DNA from: Paraclostridium tenue
Lineage (GTDB): Bacteria; Bacillota; Clostridia; Peptostreptococcales; Peptostreptococcaceae
Length of the DNA stretch: 64,000 bases
Assembly: GCF_039521565.1 (NCBI RefSeq)
Contig: NZ_BAAACP010000009.1
Coordinates: 62,001-126,000, forward strand
Direction: 5' to 3'
Shown one piece after another: positions 26,340 through 35,481 of the stretch. Position numbers and translations under genes: made by a program. Below the pieces are notes generated by a model that was not told where the DNA came from, searched no databases, and was given only the letters and a program-made list of their open reading frames with translations. Position 1 is the stretch's first letter; each line of letters opens with the position of its first letter.

Positions 26340-27470
26340 CTATACTAATTCCATAGCTATTACCTCAAATTCAGACACTACACTTATACTCCCATCATCT
26401 TTGTGGATATAGCAATTGTCTTCTATTATAGCCCCTTCTCCTATCATAGCTTTTTCTATAATTACGTTTTTACCTATTTTGGCATTTGACATTATAACCG
26501 AATCTTTTATTATACTTCCTTCTCCCACAGTTACACCATGAGATAAAACTGTATTTTCAACACTTCCAAAAACCCTGCATCCATCTACTAAAATTGAATT
26601 TTTTATATTTGCATCTTCCCCTATATATTGTGGTGGCATAGCCATTGTATCCGTATATATTTTCCAATTAGGATCATTTAAATTAAATCCATTTTCTGTA
26701 TTTATTAAGTCCATATTAGCTTGCCATAAGCTTTCTATGGTTCCTACATCTCTCCAATATCCATCAAACTTATAAGCAATCATATTTAAATTATCTTCTA
26801 ACATCTTCGGAATTAAATTTTTACCAAAATCTAAATACATCTCTTCAGATTCGAAATATCTTTTTATATTTTTCCAATTAAATATATATATTCCCATAGA
26901 TGCTAAGTTACTTTTTGGTTTCTTAGGTTTTTCTTCAAATTCATATATAGAACTATTTTCATCAGTATTCATTATTCCAAATCTATTTGCCTCACTCCAA
27001 TCAACTTCCATAACAGCAATTGTTACATCTGCATTTTTAGATTTATGAAACTCTAACATATCACTATAGTCCATCTTATATATATGATCTCCTGATAATA
27101 TAAGTACATATTCAGGGTCATAACTATCTATATAGTTCATATTTTGATAAATAGCATCTGCAGTTCCTTTATACCAATTACCTTCTTTTTCATTCATATA
27201 TGGTTGTAATATTGATAGTCCTCCATTTCTTCTGTTCAAATCCCAATTACTTCCTATACCTATATGAGAATTTAATAATAGAGGCCTATATTGAGTCAAA
27301 ACGCCAACAGTATCTATTCCTGAATTGGAACAGTTGCTTAAAACAAAATCTATTATTCTATACTTTCCTCCAAACGATACTGCTGGTTTTGCTATATTTT
27401 TTGTAAATACCCCTAATCTCGAACCTTGACCCCCTGCTAAAATCATCGCTATCATTTCTTTTTTCATCAT
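26340..27470 (-). CDS. glgC: Glucose-1-phosphate adenylyltransferase catalytic subunit GlgC
   Basis: A 376-residue enzyme making ADP-glucose from glucose 1-phosphate and ATP, the committed step of glycogen synthesis. The N-terminal loop LAGGQGSRLG (about 11-20), GTADAIYQN, LSGDHIYKMDY and FEEKPKKPKS are visible, followed by the C-terminal beta-helix. The start ATG follows GGGGGAG. It precedes glgD by 14 bp. Confidence 0.95.
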   Translation of the reverse strand: MMKKEMIAMILAGGQGSRLGVFTKNIAKPAVSFGGKYRIIDFVLSNCSNSGIDTVGVLTQYRPLLLNSHIGIGSNWDLNRRNGGLSILQPYMNEKEGNWYKGTADAIYQNMNYIDSYDPEYVLILSGDHIYKMDYSDMLEFHKSKNADVTIAVMEVDWSEANRFGIMNTDENSSIYEFEEKPKKPKSNLASMGIYIFNWKNIKRYFESEEMYLDFGKNLIPKMLEDNLNMIAYKFDGYWRDVGTIESLWQANMDLINTENGFNLNDPNWKIYTDTMAMPPQYIGEDANIKNSILVDGCRVFGSVENTVLSHGVTVGEGSIIKDSVIMSNAKIGKNVIIEKAMIGEGAIIEDNCYIHKDDGSISVVSEFEVIAMELV

Positions 27471-27505
27471 TTATTACTACTCCCCCATAATCTAAAAATA
27501 ATATT

Positions 27506-29407
27506 TTAATCATTTAAATTTATGCCCTTTATGAAAATCGCTCCTAATGGTGGAACTTTTATATTTATAGAGTATTGCTTATTGTGCCAATTTATATCTT
27601 CTGATTCTAAAATTTTATCTTTCATAGTCTGCCCAGATCCATAATACTTTTTATCATCACTATTAAAAACCTCTGTATATGATCCTCTATATGGAACCCC
27701 TATACGATATTCGTTATATACTACTGGTGTAAAATTTAAAACTGTAATTATAAAATCATCCTTTTTCTTTCCTTTTCTCATTATTACAATTACACTTTGA
27801 TTTATATTATGTGGATCTATAAAATCAAAACCTGAATGGTGATTATCTATCTCATACATAGATTTTTCTTCTTTATAAAGATGATTTAAATCTTTTACAT
27901 AATTTTTCATCTTAAAATTTTGTTCATTGGCTAATAAGGTCCACTCTAATCCATACTCAAATCTCCATTCCAAATCTTGTGCGAACTCACTACCCATAAA
28001 TAAAAGTTTCTTACCTGGATGAATCATCATGTATGCATACAACAATCTTAAATTAGCAAATTTCTGCCATTCATCTCCTGGCATTTTATTTAGTAGAGAT
28101 TTTTTACCATGAACTACTTCATCATGTGATAATGGTATTATGAAGTTTTCAGAAAATGCATACATAAATGAAAAAGTTATAAGTTCATGATGATATTTAC
28201 GGTAAATTGGATCCATTTCCATATATTTTAAAGTATCATTCATCCATCCCATATTCCATTTATTATCAAAAGCCAATCCACCTTTATAAGCTGGTCCTGT
28301 AACCATTGGCCATGACGTAGATTCTTCAGCTATTACAATAGGATTTTTAATTTCCTTATGTATAATTTCATTAAACATTCTTAAAAATTCTATTGCTTCT
28401 ATATTTTCTCTTCCTCCATATTTATTAGGTTTCCAATGCCCTATATCATAATCTAAATAAAGCATACTCGATACAGCATCCATCCTAATCCCATCAATAT
28501 GAAATTTTTCCATCCAAAAAATTGCATTTGATATTAAAAAACTTTGTACCTCTGGTTTTCCTAAATCAAAATGTGCAGTACCCCAACCTAAGTTTTCCGC
28601 CTTTGTTTCATCTTCATATTCAAATTGATTTGTTCCATCAAACTTATATAATCCATGATCATCTTTACAAAAATGGCTATATGCAAAATCAAATATAACT
28701 CCTATATTTTTTTGATGACATTTATCAATAAATCTCATCAGTTGCTCTGAATCTCCATACCTACTAGTAGCACTATAGTACCCTATAGTTTGATATCCCC
28801 AAGACATATCTAATGGATGTTCTGTAATCGGAAGTAATTCTATATGGGTATATCCCATATCTTCTACATAATCTATTAACTCATCTAATTCTTCATAAGT
28901 AAAAAATTCTCCATCCCACTTTCTTTTCCACGAACCTAAGTGAACTTCATATATATTCATCGGCTTATCAATATATGAGTACTTTTCTTTTTTCTCTATC
29001 CAAATATCATCATTCCATTTATAGCTTTTTAAATCATATACAATAGATGCTGTGTTTGGCCTTTTTTCCGAAAAAAATGCATATGGATCAGATTTTAACT
29101 TACTTTTTCCACTTTTACTTTCTATGTAAAATTTATAGTTTTCTCCATATTCCATATTTGGTATAAATATATTCCATATTCCACTATCTTCAATATCGTT
29201 CATAACGTTTAAGCTCTCATCCCAATTATTAAATTCACCTACTAAGCTAACTTTTTTAGCATTAGGTGCCCAAACTGAAAACGTAATTCCTGTTATACCT
29301 TTCTTTTCTACTTTATGCGCTCCCATGAAACTATAACTTCTAAAACTTTTTCCCTCTTTAAATAAATTTATATTGTAGCTATTTATAACATCTTCATATT
29401 TTCTCAA
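27506..29407 (-). CDS. glgB: 1,4-alpha-glucan branching enzyme
   Basis: A GH13 enzyme of about 633 residues introducing alpha-1,6 branches into glycogen. An N-terminal CBM48 domain (about 30-125, FSVWAPNAKKVSLVGEFN) precedes the barrel. DFAYSHF, GIRMDAVSSM with nucleophile aspartate, IAEESTSWP with glutamate and PLSHDEVVHG are the conserved regions. I favour TTG 29407 as start because GGGGG lies 7 bp upstream. An ATG at 29422 would add 5 residues but contains that site. First gene of the glg operon. Confidence 0.92.
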   Translation of the reverse strand: MRKYEDVINSYNINLFKEGKSFRSYSFMGAHKVEKKGITGITFSVWAPNAKKVSLVGEFNNWDESLNVMNDIEDSGIWNIFIPNMEYGENYKFYIESKSGKSKLKSDPYAFFSEKRPNTASIVYDLKSYKWNDDIWIEKKEKYSYIDKPMNIYEVHLGSWKRKWDGEFFTYEELDELIDYVEDMGYTHIELLPITEHPLDMSWGYQTIGYYSATSRYGDSEQLMRFIDKCHQKNIGVIFDFAYSHFCKDDHGLYKFDGTNQFEYEDETKAENLGWGTAHFDLGKPEVQSFLISNAIFWMEKFHIDGIRMDAVSSMLYLDYDIGHWKPNKYGGRENIEAIEFLRMFNEIIHKEIKNPIVIAEESTSWPMVTGPAYKGGLAFDNKWNMGWMNDTLKYMEMDPIYRKYHHELITFSFMYAFSENFIIPLSHDEVVHGKKSLLNKMPGDEWQKFANLRLLYAYMMIHPGKKLLFMGSEFAQDLEWRFEYGLEWTLLANEQNFKMKNYVKDLNHLYKEEKSMYEIDNHHSGFDFIDPHNINQSVIVIMRKGKKKDDFIITVLNFTPVVYNEYRIGVPYRGSYTEVFNSDDKKYYGSGQTMKDKILESEDINWHNKQYSINIKVPPLGAIFIKGINLND

Positions 29408-29422
29408 TATAAAATCCCCCAT

Positions 29423-29627
29423 AATAATCTATATCTTTAGTAATATCTTATCGAACTTTTTAAACATATATTTTTAATTATATATTAATTCATACTTTAA
29501 TATTTGAAGTATTCATCTAAAAATTTAGACTTAAATTTAGTTATTTCTTTAATCAAAGATACATCCTTACACTAAACTACAGAATCTTGATTTTTCTGTC
29601 TATAAAATATAATTCAAACATAAAAAA
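29423..29627. other. AT-rich upstream region of the glycogen operon
   Basis: Roughly 200 bp between the tsaD terminator and glgB. No reading frame and no convincing -35/-10 pair could be found, although the glg promoter must lie here or further upstream. Confidence 0.4.
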
Positions 29628-29653
29628 AGTTAGAAGATTTAAATCTTCTAACT
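29628..29653 (-). terminator. Intrinsic terminator after tsaD
   Basis: A perfect 26-bp palindrome (AGTTAGAAGATTT and its inverse) is followed by seven T on the minus strand, just past the tsaD stop. Confidence 0.88.
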
Positions 29654-29658
29654 CATTT

Positions 29659-30672
29659 TTATTGCCCAATTTTTAAATTTGGAACCGCATTTAAGCTCAT
29701 ATCATCTCTTCTTCCATTAATAAAACTATAATATCCTGCACATCCAATCATAGCTGCATTATCTGTACATAAAATAGGAGATGGATACTTAACTTTTATA
29801 TTTTGTTTTTCACCCATAATTGTTAGTTTTTCTCTAAGAGCTGAATTTGATGCAACTCCTCCAGCTAAAGCAATAGTATCATATCCTTTTTCTTTTGCTG
29901 CCTTTATAGCTTTCTTAGATAAAACCTCTACTACAGCCTCTTGGAAAGATGCTGCTACATCTTCTACTACTATTTCTTCTTTTTTCATTTTTTTAGCATT
30001 TAAATAATTTAAAACTGCTGACTTTAAACCACTAAAGCTAAAGTCATATCCTTCATCCATACATGCTCTAGGAAAATCTATTGCTTTTTTGTTACCACTT
30101 TTAGCTAATCTATCAATTATTGGTCCACCTGGATATCCTAAGCCCATAGCTCTTGCTATTTTATCAAATGCCTCTCCTGATGCATCATCCTTAGTTTTTC
30201 CTAAGATTTCATATTTACCATAATCTTTAACTTCTACTAAGTGAGTATGTCCACCTGAAACTATTAATGTTATAAATGGAGGTTTTAAATCTTTATCTTG
30301 TATATAATTAGCACTTACATGACCTTCTATATGATTTACACCTACTAATGGTATATCTAAAGTATATGCTAATGCTTTAGCATAAGATAATCCCACTAAA
30401 ACTGCCCCTACTAATCCAGGTCCATAAGTTACTGCTATATGGTCAATATCATCAAATGTTACTTTTGCTTCATCAAGAGCTTGTTGCACAACCATAGGTA
30501 TATTTTCTATATGTTTTCTAGATGCAACCTCTGGTACAACTCCACCAAATTTTTTATGTAATTCAATTTGAGTTGATATTATATTACTTAAAACTTCTCT
30601 TCCATTTTTAAGAACCGCACAAGCTGTTTCATCACAGCTAGATTCTATAGCTAATGTTATTATATCTTTCAT
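29659..30672 (-). CDS. tsaD: tRNA N6-adenosine threonylcarbamoyltransferase TsaD
   Basis: A 337-residue enzyme that transfers threonylcarbamoyl to A37 of ANN-decoding tRNAs. The ASKHA-fold signs are ESSCDETACAV at the N-terminus, the metal-binding NHIEGHVSAN, VSGGHTHLV and AGGVASNSALR near the C-terminus. I use ATG 30672, which follows the rimI stop with AAAGAGGTG about 6 bp upstream. An in-frame start at 30699 would add nine residues inside rimI. Last gene of tsaE-tsaB-rimI-tsaD, where TsaB, TsaD and TsaE act as a complex. Confidence 0.95.
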   Translation of the reverse strand: MKDIITLAIESSCDETACAVLKNGREVLSNIISTQIELHKKFGGVVPEVASRKHIENIPMVVQQALDEAKVTFDDIDHIAVTYGPGLVGAVLVGLSYAKALAYTLDIPLVGVNHIEGHVSANYIQDKDLKPPFITLIVSGGHTHLVEVKDYGKYEILGKTKDDASGEAFDKIARAMGLGYPGGPIIDRLAKSGNKKAIDFPRACMDEGYDFSFSGLKSAVLNYLNAKKMKKEEIVVEDVAASFQEAVVEVLSKKAIKAAKEKGYDTIALAGGVASNSALREKLTIMGEKQNIKVKYPSPILCTDNAAMIGCAGYYSFINGRRDDMSLNAVPNLKIGQ

Positions 30673-30674
30673 CA

Positions 30675-31133
30675 CTACACCTCTTTTAATTGACTCCACA
30701 TTATCATTGCATCTTCTTTATTGTCACTGTAATATTCTTTTCTTATTCCAGCTAATTTAAATCCATATTTTTTATATAAATTTTGGGCTACTAAATTAGA
30801 AACTCTTACCTCTAAAGTCATAGCAAATATGTGATTTTCTTTACACTTTTCAACAAGATGCTTTATAAGTTTATCGCCTATCTTTTGTCCTCTATAATCA
30901 CTATGTACTGCAACGTTTGTTATATGTCCTTCACCTGCTATAAACCAAATTCCTACATAGCCAACAATCTTTTCATCTATTTGTGCTACTAAATATCTAG
31001 CAACATCATTTTTCATTTCTTTTTCAAATTCAGACTTAGACCAGTAATGTTCAAAGCAATTTTTTTCTACTTGAAAAACGCCTTCTACATCATCTATATT
31101 CATGTCTCTTATTATTAAATTGCTATTTGTCAT
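30675..31133 (-). CDS. rimI: Ribosomal protein alanine N-acetyltransferase RimI
   Basis: A 152-residue GNAT acetyltransferase that modifies the N-terminus of ribosomal protein S18 in the known cases. The acetyl-CoA loop VHSDYRGQKIGDKL is at about residues 76-90, and the C-terminal LYKKYGFKLAGIRKEYY fits RimI. Overlaps the end of tsaB by 11 bp. Confidence 0.9.
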   Translation of the reverse strand: MTNSNLIIRDMNIDDVEGVFQVEKNCFEHYWSKSEFEKEMKNDVARYLVAQIDEKIVGYVGIWFIAGEGHITNVAVHSDYRGQKIGDKLIKHLVEKCKENHIFAMTLEVRVSNLVAQNLYKKYGFKLAGIRKEYYSDNKEDAMIMWSQLKEV

Positions 31134-31839
31134 TCTCTAACCTCTTCATTTTTTCTTCATATTGAACTTCTGCTTGAGATTTTCTTATATACATTGGATT
31201 TACAGTATAGCAATTATATACATCTATATCTTTATTATATTTAATAGCACCTATTGCACATAGGCTACTAGCTTTACTAACATTATTAGACGCTGACGCT
31301 ACATAAATATTTTCAACTGATTCAAGCTTTTCTTTGTATAAAATTGTAGCTTCACCAACTAAAATAAACTCTTCATCTTTATTAGATAATTCTTCTATCA
31401 ATGCTTCTATTTCAATAACTTTTATATCTTCTACTGTTTTAAATTCTCCATTTTCAAACTTATACTTTCCTGTATAAACTTGATTTCTTTGAGCATCTAA
31501 AATAGGGCATATCGTTTTATCACATAAATTCATATTAAATGCTAGAGATTCTAGAGAATTGACAGCTATTATTGGTAAGTTTCTAACTTGAGCTATTGCT
31601 TTTGCTGTAGCCATAGAAATTCTAAGTCCAGTAAATGAACCTGGTCCTATACATATTGCTATTGCATCTATGTCTTTTATATTTAAATCACTTTCTTTTA
31701 TCATTGATTCAATCATTACCATAAGTTTTTGAGAATGTGTTTTTTTAGTATTTACTGTGTATTCACAAATTAATTTTTCATCTTCTATAACACATACACT
31801 AGTTGAATGTGTAGAAGTATCTATTCCTAATATTTTCAT
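31123..31839 (-). CDS. tsaB: tRNA threonylcarbamoyladenosine biosynthesis protein TsaB
   Basis: A 238-residue inactive TsaD paralogue that scaffolds the t6A complex. ILGIDTSTHSTSVCV opens the ASKHA fold, and CIGPGSFTGLRISMATAKA (about 68) is the TsaB hallmark. It starts on the last base of the tsaE stop region, so translation is coupled. Confidence 0.93.
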   Translation of the reverse strand: MKILGIDTSTHSTSVCVIEDEKLICEYTVNTKKTHSQKLMVMIESMIKESDLNIKDIDAIAICIGPGSFTGLRISMATAKAIAQVRNLPIIAVNSLESLAFNMNLCDKTICPILDAQRNQVYTGKYKFENGEFKTVEDIKVIEIEALIEELSNKDEEFILVGEATILYKEKLESVENIYVASASNNVSKASSLCAIGAIKYNKDIDVYNCYTVNPMYIRKSQAEVQYEEKMKRLENDK

Positions 31840-32291
31840 TACTTAGTCAACTCCTTAACTATTTCTTCGTACTTTTCTCCTTTTGGAGTTAATATCATTT
31901 CTCTTCCTGTTTCTTTATAGTTCATTTCTATGTATAAGTATTCATTTGGAAGTATATCCTCTATTAGGTTTGCCCATTCTATTATACAAACTCCGTCTCC
32001 ATCTATATACTCATCAAATCCTATATCATACATTTCATCACTACTTCCAATTCTATACACATCAAAATGGTATAAAGGCATTCTTCCTTCATATTCATTT
32101 ACTATATTAAAAGTAGGGCTTGTTATATAATCATCTACTTCTAAAGCTTTTGCTAGACTTTGGGTCATAGTTGTTTTCCCAGCTCCTAAGTCTCCAATTA
32201 AACAAACTACACTTTTAGGTGTTAAAAGTTGACCTAATTTATAACCTATTTCTTTAGTTTGTTCTTCATTTTCTAAATATATTTTAACCAT
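31839..32291 (-). CDS. tsaE: tRNA threonylcarbamoyladenosine biosynthesis ATPase TsaE
   Basis: A 150-residue P-loop ATPase of the t6A complex. Walker A is GDLGAGKTT (about 34), followed by SPTFNIVNEY and HFDVYR, typical of TsaE. First gene of its operon, with GGAGATG before the ATG. Confidence 0.94.
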   Translation of the reverse strand: MVKIYLENEEQTKEIGYKLGQLLTPKSVVCLIGDLGAGKTTMTQSLAKALEVDDYITSPTFNIVNEYEGRMPLYHFDVYRIGSSDEMYDIGFDEYIDGDGVCIIEWANLIEDILPNEYLYIEMNYKETGREMILTPKGEKYEEIVKELTK

Positions 32292-32459
32292 CTATATCAT
32301 CTCCATAAATAAGACTTTTTTATTATTTTTTTAATGTAACAGATATTATTATATTATAACCAATTACTATTATAAAGGTTTTAAATTGACAAAGTTTTTT
32401 TATATAACACTTATTTGCAAATTTATGGTAATATATTCTATGGCAAGGGGGGAATTAAC

Positions 32460-33305
32460 TTGAATTATAAAGTTCTTACGTATGAAGATTACGATGATAT
32501 ATTAGATATATCAAAAAATATTTGGGAAGGAAAAGATTATATACCTAAAATATTTCATAAATGGGTAGATGCAAAAGAAGGCTGTTTTTTAGGTTTAGAA
32601 AAAGATAATAAGATTGTAGCATTTGGAAAATATACAGTATTACCAGATAGACAAGGTTGGATTGAAGGACTTAGAGTTCATATAGAATATAGAGGACAAC
32701 AACTTGCTCATGCTATTATTGACACTTTATTTAATATAGCTCGAGAAGATTTAAGAAATGGTAAAATAACTAATATAGGAATATGTACTCAAAAAGATAC
32801 TAAAGCTAGTATAAAGATGTTCAAAGCTAAAAACTTTAAATTTATTCAAGGTTGTCTTGTATGTTTTAAAAGTTATGAGAGTATTAAAAATTTAGACATT
32901 AAAATTGATGACTTTAATATAGAAAGTTGGAATATTTCATATGAAGATTTCAAAAATCTTGATTACTTCAAAAATTTTAATAATAAATTAGCTTCTGGTT
33001 TTACTTATTTAAATATATGCGAAGCTGTATATAATGATTTAGTAAAGAATGATTCTTTAGTAATAGTTAATGGACATAAATGTATAGTTACTATGAAAAC
33101 ATACCCTTCTATAATTTGTATAGATAATACATTTGAAGGTATAAACGATGCTACTAACTATTACTTATTAAAATCAAAAGCTAGAGAAGCTGAAATTTAT
33201 GTAACCAATCCATGTAATGAACTAATAGATAAACTTAAAAATAATCATTATAGATCTATGTCTGATTTTGATAAAGACTGTGTTTATTATACTTATAAAG
33301 AATAG
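32460..33305 (+). CDS. GNAT-family N-acetyltransferase-like protein, substrate unknown
   Basis: A 281-residue protein. Residues 1-140 form a GNAT domain (LRVHIEYRGQQLAHAIIDTLF is the acetyl-CoA loop). The remaining 140 residues are a less conserved domain with no family that I recognise. The start is TTG at 32460, 7 bp after AAGGGGGG; an ATG at 32415 lacks a ribosome site. Transcribed alone between tsaE and a long terminator. The acceptor cannot be inferred. Confidence 0.8.
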   Translation: MNYKVLTYEDYDDILDISKNIWEGKDYIPKIFHKWVDAKEGCFLGLEKDNKIVAFGKYTVLPDRQGWIEGLRVHIEYRGQQLAHAIIDTLFNIAREDLRNGKITNIGICTQKDTKASIKMFKAKNFKFIQGCLVCFKSYESIKNLDIKIDDFNIESWNISYEDFKNLDYFKNFNNKLASGFTYLNICEAVYNDLVKNDSLVIVNGHKCIVTMKTYPSIICIDNTFEGINDATNYYLLKSKAREAEIYVTNPCNELIDKLKNNHYRSMSDFDKDCVYYTYKE

Positions 33306-33314
33306 ACTTTAAAA

Positions 33315-33408
33315 TAAAAAGACTATATTAAAATAAATTAATATGCTAGATAATAATTTGCTTTGATATCTAGCATACTAACTTATTATTTTAATATAGT
33401 CTATTTTT
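33315..33408. terminator. Long nested bidirectional terminator
   Basis: Outer arms GACTATATTAAAATAA (33321-33336) and its inverse (33386-33401) enclose an inner TATGCTAGATA/TATCTAGCATA hairpin. A and T tracts flank both ends. It separates the GNAT-like gene and ribU, whose last codons it overlaps. Confidence 0.8.
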
Positions 33409-34006
33409 TAAGTATAAATTCCATATTTTTGTATAGTGGTAATGTTATTAATGATATTAATACTGCTTTCACTAAGTTAAAAGGGGCTATCATCCAAATA
33501 ACAAAACTTCCTAAATCTGTAATCCTTGGGTTTATTATATTTCCCATACTTATTATAGCCTCCATTGGCATTACTTTCGCATAAAAAGGCAGTAACATGT
33601 AATAATTAGTTAAGCATCCCACTATAATCATAGCTATAGTTCCTAATATAAATCCTATTAATAAACCTTTAATATCTTTCTTATGTCTATAAATTAAAGA
33701 TACTATTACTACATATGATCCACCAATTAAAAAGTTAGCTATTTCCCCTATCCAAGCAGTAGTAGAAGCCGTCATAGCTTGAAATAAATTTTTTATAAAT
33801 ACTATTATAAGTCCTGCAACTGGACCTAAAGACATACCTCCAAATATAGCAGGAACATCTGATATGTCTATTTTAAGAAAATCTGGGAATATCCCTGGTA
33901 TTGGCAGTGATATAAACATCAGTATATAAGATATAGCTGATAGTATCGCTACCTTCGTCATTGTGTTCGTTGACATCAATCTTTGTTTTTTAATTATTTG
34001 TTGCAT
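33401..34006 (-). CDS. ribU: Riboflavin ECF transporter substrate-binding protein RibU
   Basis: A 201-residue membrane protein with about six segments, the S component of an energy-coupling-factor transporter for riboflavin. The N-terminal KVAILSAISYILMF and the region DFLKIDISDVPAIFGG are typical of RibU. The shared ECF ATPase module is not in the window. It is preceded by an FMN riboswitch with terminator, which supports the riboflavin assignment. AGGAGG precedes ATG. Confidence 0.93.
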   Translation of the reverse strand: MQQIIKKQRLMSTNTMTKVAILSAISYILMFISLPIPGIFPDFLKIDISDVPAIFGGMSLGPVAGLIIVFIKNLFQAMTASTTAWIGEIANFLIGGSYVVIVSLIYRHKKDIKGLLIGFILGTIAMIIVGCLTNYYMLLPFYAKVMPMEAIISMGNIINPRITDLGSFVIWMIAPFNLVKAVLISLITLPLYKNMEFILKK

Positions 34007-34043
34007 ATATAAAACCTCCTAATTTATATATTAGGAAAAATAA

Positions 34044-34068
34044 AAGCCCGAAGAATCTCTTCGAGCTT
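34044..34068 (-). terminator. Riboswitch-controlled terminator before ribU
   Basis: A hairpin AAGCTCGAAGA/TCTTCGGGCTT is followed by TTTTATTTTT on the minus strand, between the FMN aptamer and ribU. It would form when FMN is bound. Confidence 0.8.
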
Positions 34069-34130
34069 AGTTTTTGAGTATATCAAAAATAAAATTCATT
34101 TATTTTTAAATTTTATACATTTATACTAAT

Positions 34131-34241
34131 CCTCTCTCATCCAGACTTTACTGTCGGCCTTGGAATTTCACCAAGTCATGCTACAAATGTAGCTCGCGGG
34201 CTATACCGCCGGTAGGGAATCTCACCCTGCCCCGAAGATTT
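34131..34241 (-). promoter_or_regulatory. FMN riboswitch (RFN element)
   Basis: The minus strand shows the conserved RFN core: TCTTCGGGGCAGGGTG, ATTCCCTACCGGCGGT, AGCCCGCGAGC, GACTTGGTGAAATTCCAAG and GGCCGACAGTAAAGTC, ending in TGGATGAGAGAGG. It controls ribU by attenuation at 34044-34068. Confidence 0.97.
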
Positions 34242-34270
34242 TCGTGCTATTTAATTTTCCTTATAATTAT

Positions 34271-34299
34271 ATATTATAAACTTTACATATTTATGTCAA
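34271..34299 (-). promoter_or_regulatory. Promoter of the FMN riboswitch-ribU unit
   Basis: A perfect TTGACA (34294-34299), a 17-bp spacer and TAATAT (34271-34276) on the minus strand, ending about 30 bp before the aptamer. Confidence 0.8.
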
Positions 34300-34314
34300 T
34301 AATTTAATCTTTAA

Positions 34315-35472
34315 TTATTTACTATAAACAACTTTTCCATCAATTATAGTATATAATACGTTACTTTGGATTTCTAATGGATCATTATCCCATATAACTA
34401 TGTCTGCATCTTTTCCTATTTCTAAAGACCCTACTCTATCTTCTATACCTAATAACTTAGCTGCATTTATAGTTATAGCTTCTATAGCTTTTTCATACAT
34501 CATACCATGTTTAACTGCTATTCCTGCGCATATAGGTAAATAATGCAGCGGTACAACAGGATGGTCTGTTGTTAAAGATACATTCATACCTGCATTAGAT
34601 AAAATTCCAGCTGTATCAAAAGTTAAATTTCTAAGTTCTATTTTAGATCTCTCTGAAAGAGAAGGCCCAACTACAACAGGATATCCTTCTTCTAATAAAT
34701 CTTCTACTATTAAATGTCCTTCTGTACAGTGGTCTAAAGTTAATTTAAGATTGAACTCTTTAGCTATTCTTATAGCAGTGAACATATCATCAGCTCTATG
34801 TGCATGAACTTTAAATGGAATTTCTCTTCTAAGTACAGGTAGTAAACTTTCCATTTTTATATCGTAATCTGGCTTTTCATTTTCATCATCTTCTTCATGC
34901 ATAAGAATTGCATCTAAGTACTGTTCAGCTTCTTTTAATGTCTCTCTTAACATTGCAGCTATTGCCATTCTAGTTTGCGGTGCTTTTTCTTCTTGTCCAT
35001 AGCAACTTTTTGGATTTTCTCCAAAAGCTATCTTTGAAGCTACTGGATTTTTTATAACCATTTTATCAATTCTTCTACCGACAGTTTTTATGGCTATACA
35101 CTGTCCACCCATAACATTAGCACTTCCTGGTGTTGTACAAACTGAAGTTATTCCTCCATTTCGAGCTTCTTCAAAACTTCTATCCATTGGATTTATTCCA
35201 TCTATAGGATTTAAATGTGGCGTTATAGGATCTGTTTCTTCATTTCCATCAGCTCCTTCAAATCCCATTCCATCTTCCCACAATCCTAGATGTGTGTGTG
35301 CATCTATAAATCCTGGATATACTTGATTTCCATTAGCATCTATTACTTGTACACCTTGTGGATGTGATATATTCTTTCCTATTTCTATTATCTTACCATT
35401 TTCTATAAGTATATCACCATGAATTATTCCATTAGTGACAGTATTTATAACTCCATTTTTTATAAAAAGCAT
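34315..35472 (-). CDS. Metal-dependent amidohydrolase, imidazolonepropionase-like
   Basis: A 385-residue amidohydrolase-superfamily enzyme. The metal motif DAHTHLGL is near residue 60, followed by HAHR (about 223), LDHCTEGH and the aspartate in TTDHPVVP (about 310). The C-terminal GSLEIGKDADIVIWDNDPLE is the usual beta-sandwich closure. It could hydrolyse a cyclic amide or a dipeptide, but no neighbour points to a substrate. It is 9 bp downstream of tex and probably cotranscribed with it. Confidence 0.85.
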   Translation of the reverse strand: MLFIKNGVINTVTNGIIHGDILIENGKIIEIGKNISHPQGVQVIDANGNQVYPGFIDAHTHLGLWEDGMGFEGADGNEETDPITPHLNPIDGINPMDRSFEEARNGGITSVCTTPGSANVMGGQCIAIKTVGRRIDKMVIKNPVASKIAFGENPKSCYGQEEKAPQTRMAIAAMLRETLKEAEQYLDAILMHEEDDENEKPDYDIKMESLLPVLRREIPFKVHAHRADDMFTAIRIAKEFNLKLTLDHCTEGHLIVEDLLEEGYPVVVGPSLSERSKIELRNLTFDTAGILSNAGMNVSLTTDHPVVPLHYLPICAGIAVKHGMMYEKAIEAITINAAKLLGIEDRVGSLEIGKDADIVIWDNDPLEIQSNVLYTIIDGKVVYSK

Positions 35473-35481
35473 TTACTCCTC

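Noticed and set aside
34044..34068. Hairpin before ribU as an ordinary terminator of the upstream amidohydrolase
   Set aside because: It lies downstream of the FMN aptamer and of a strong promoter, so it belongs to the riboswitch.
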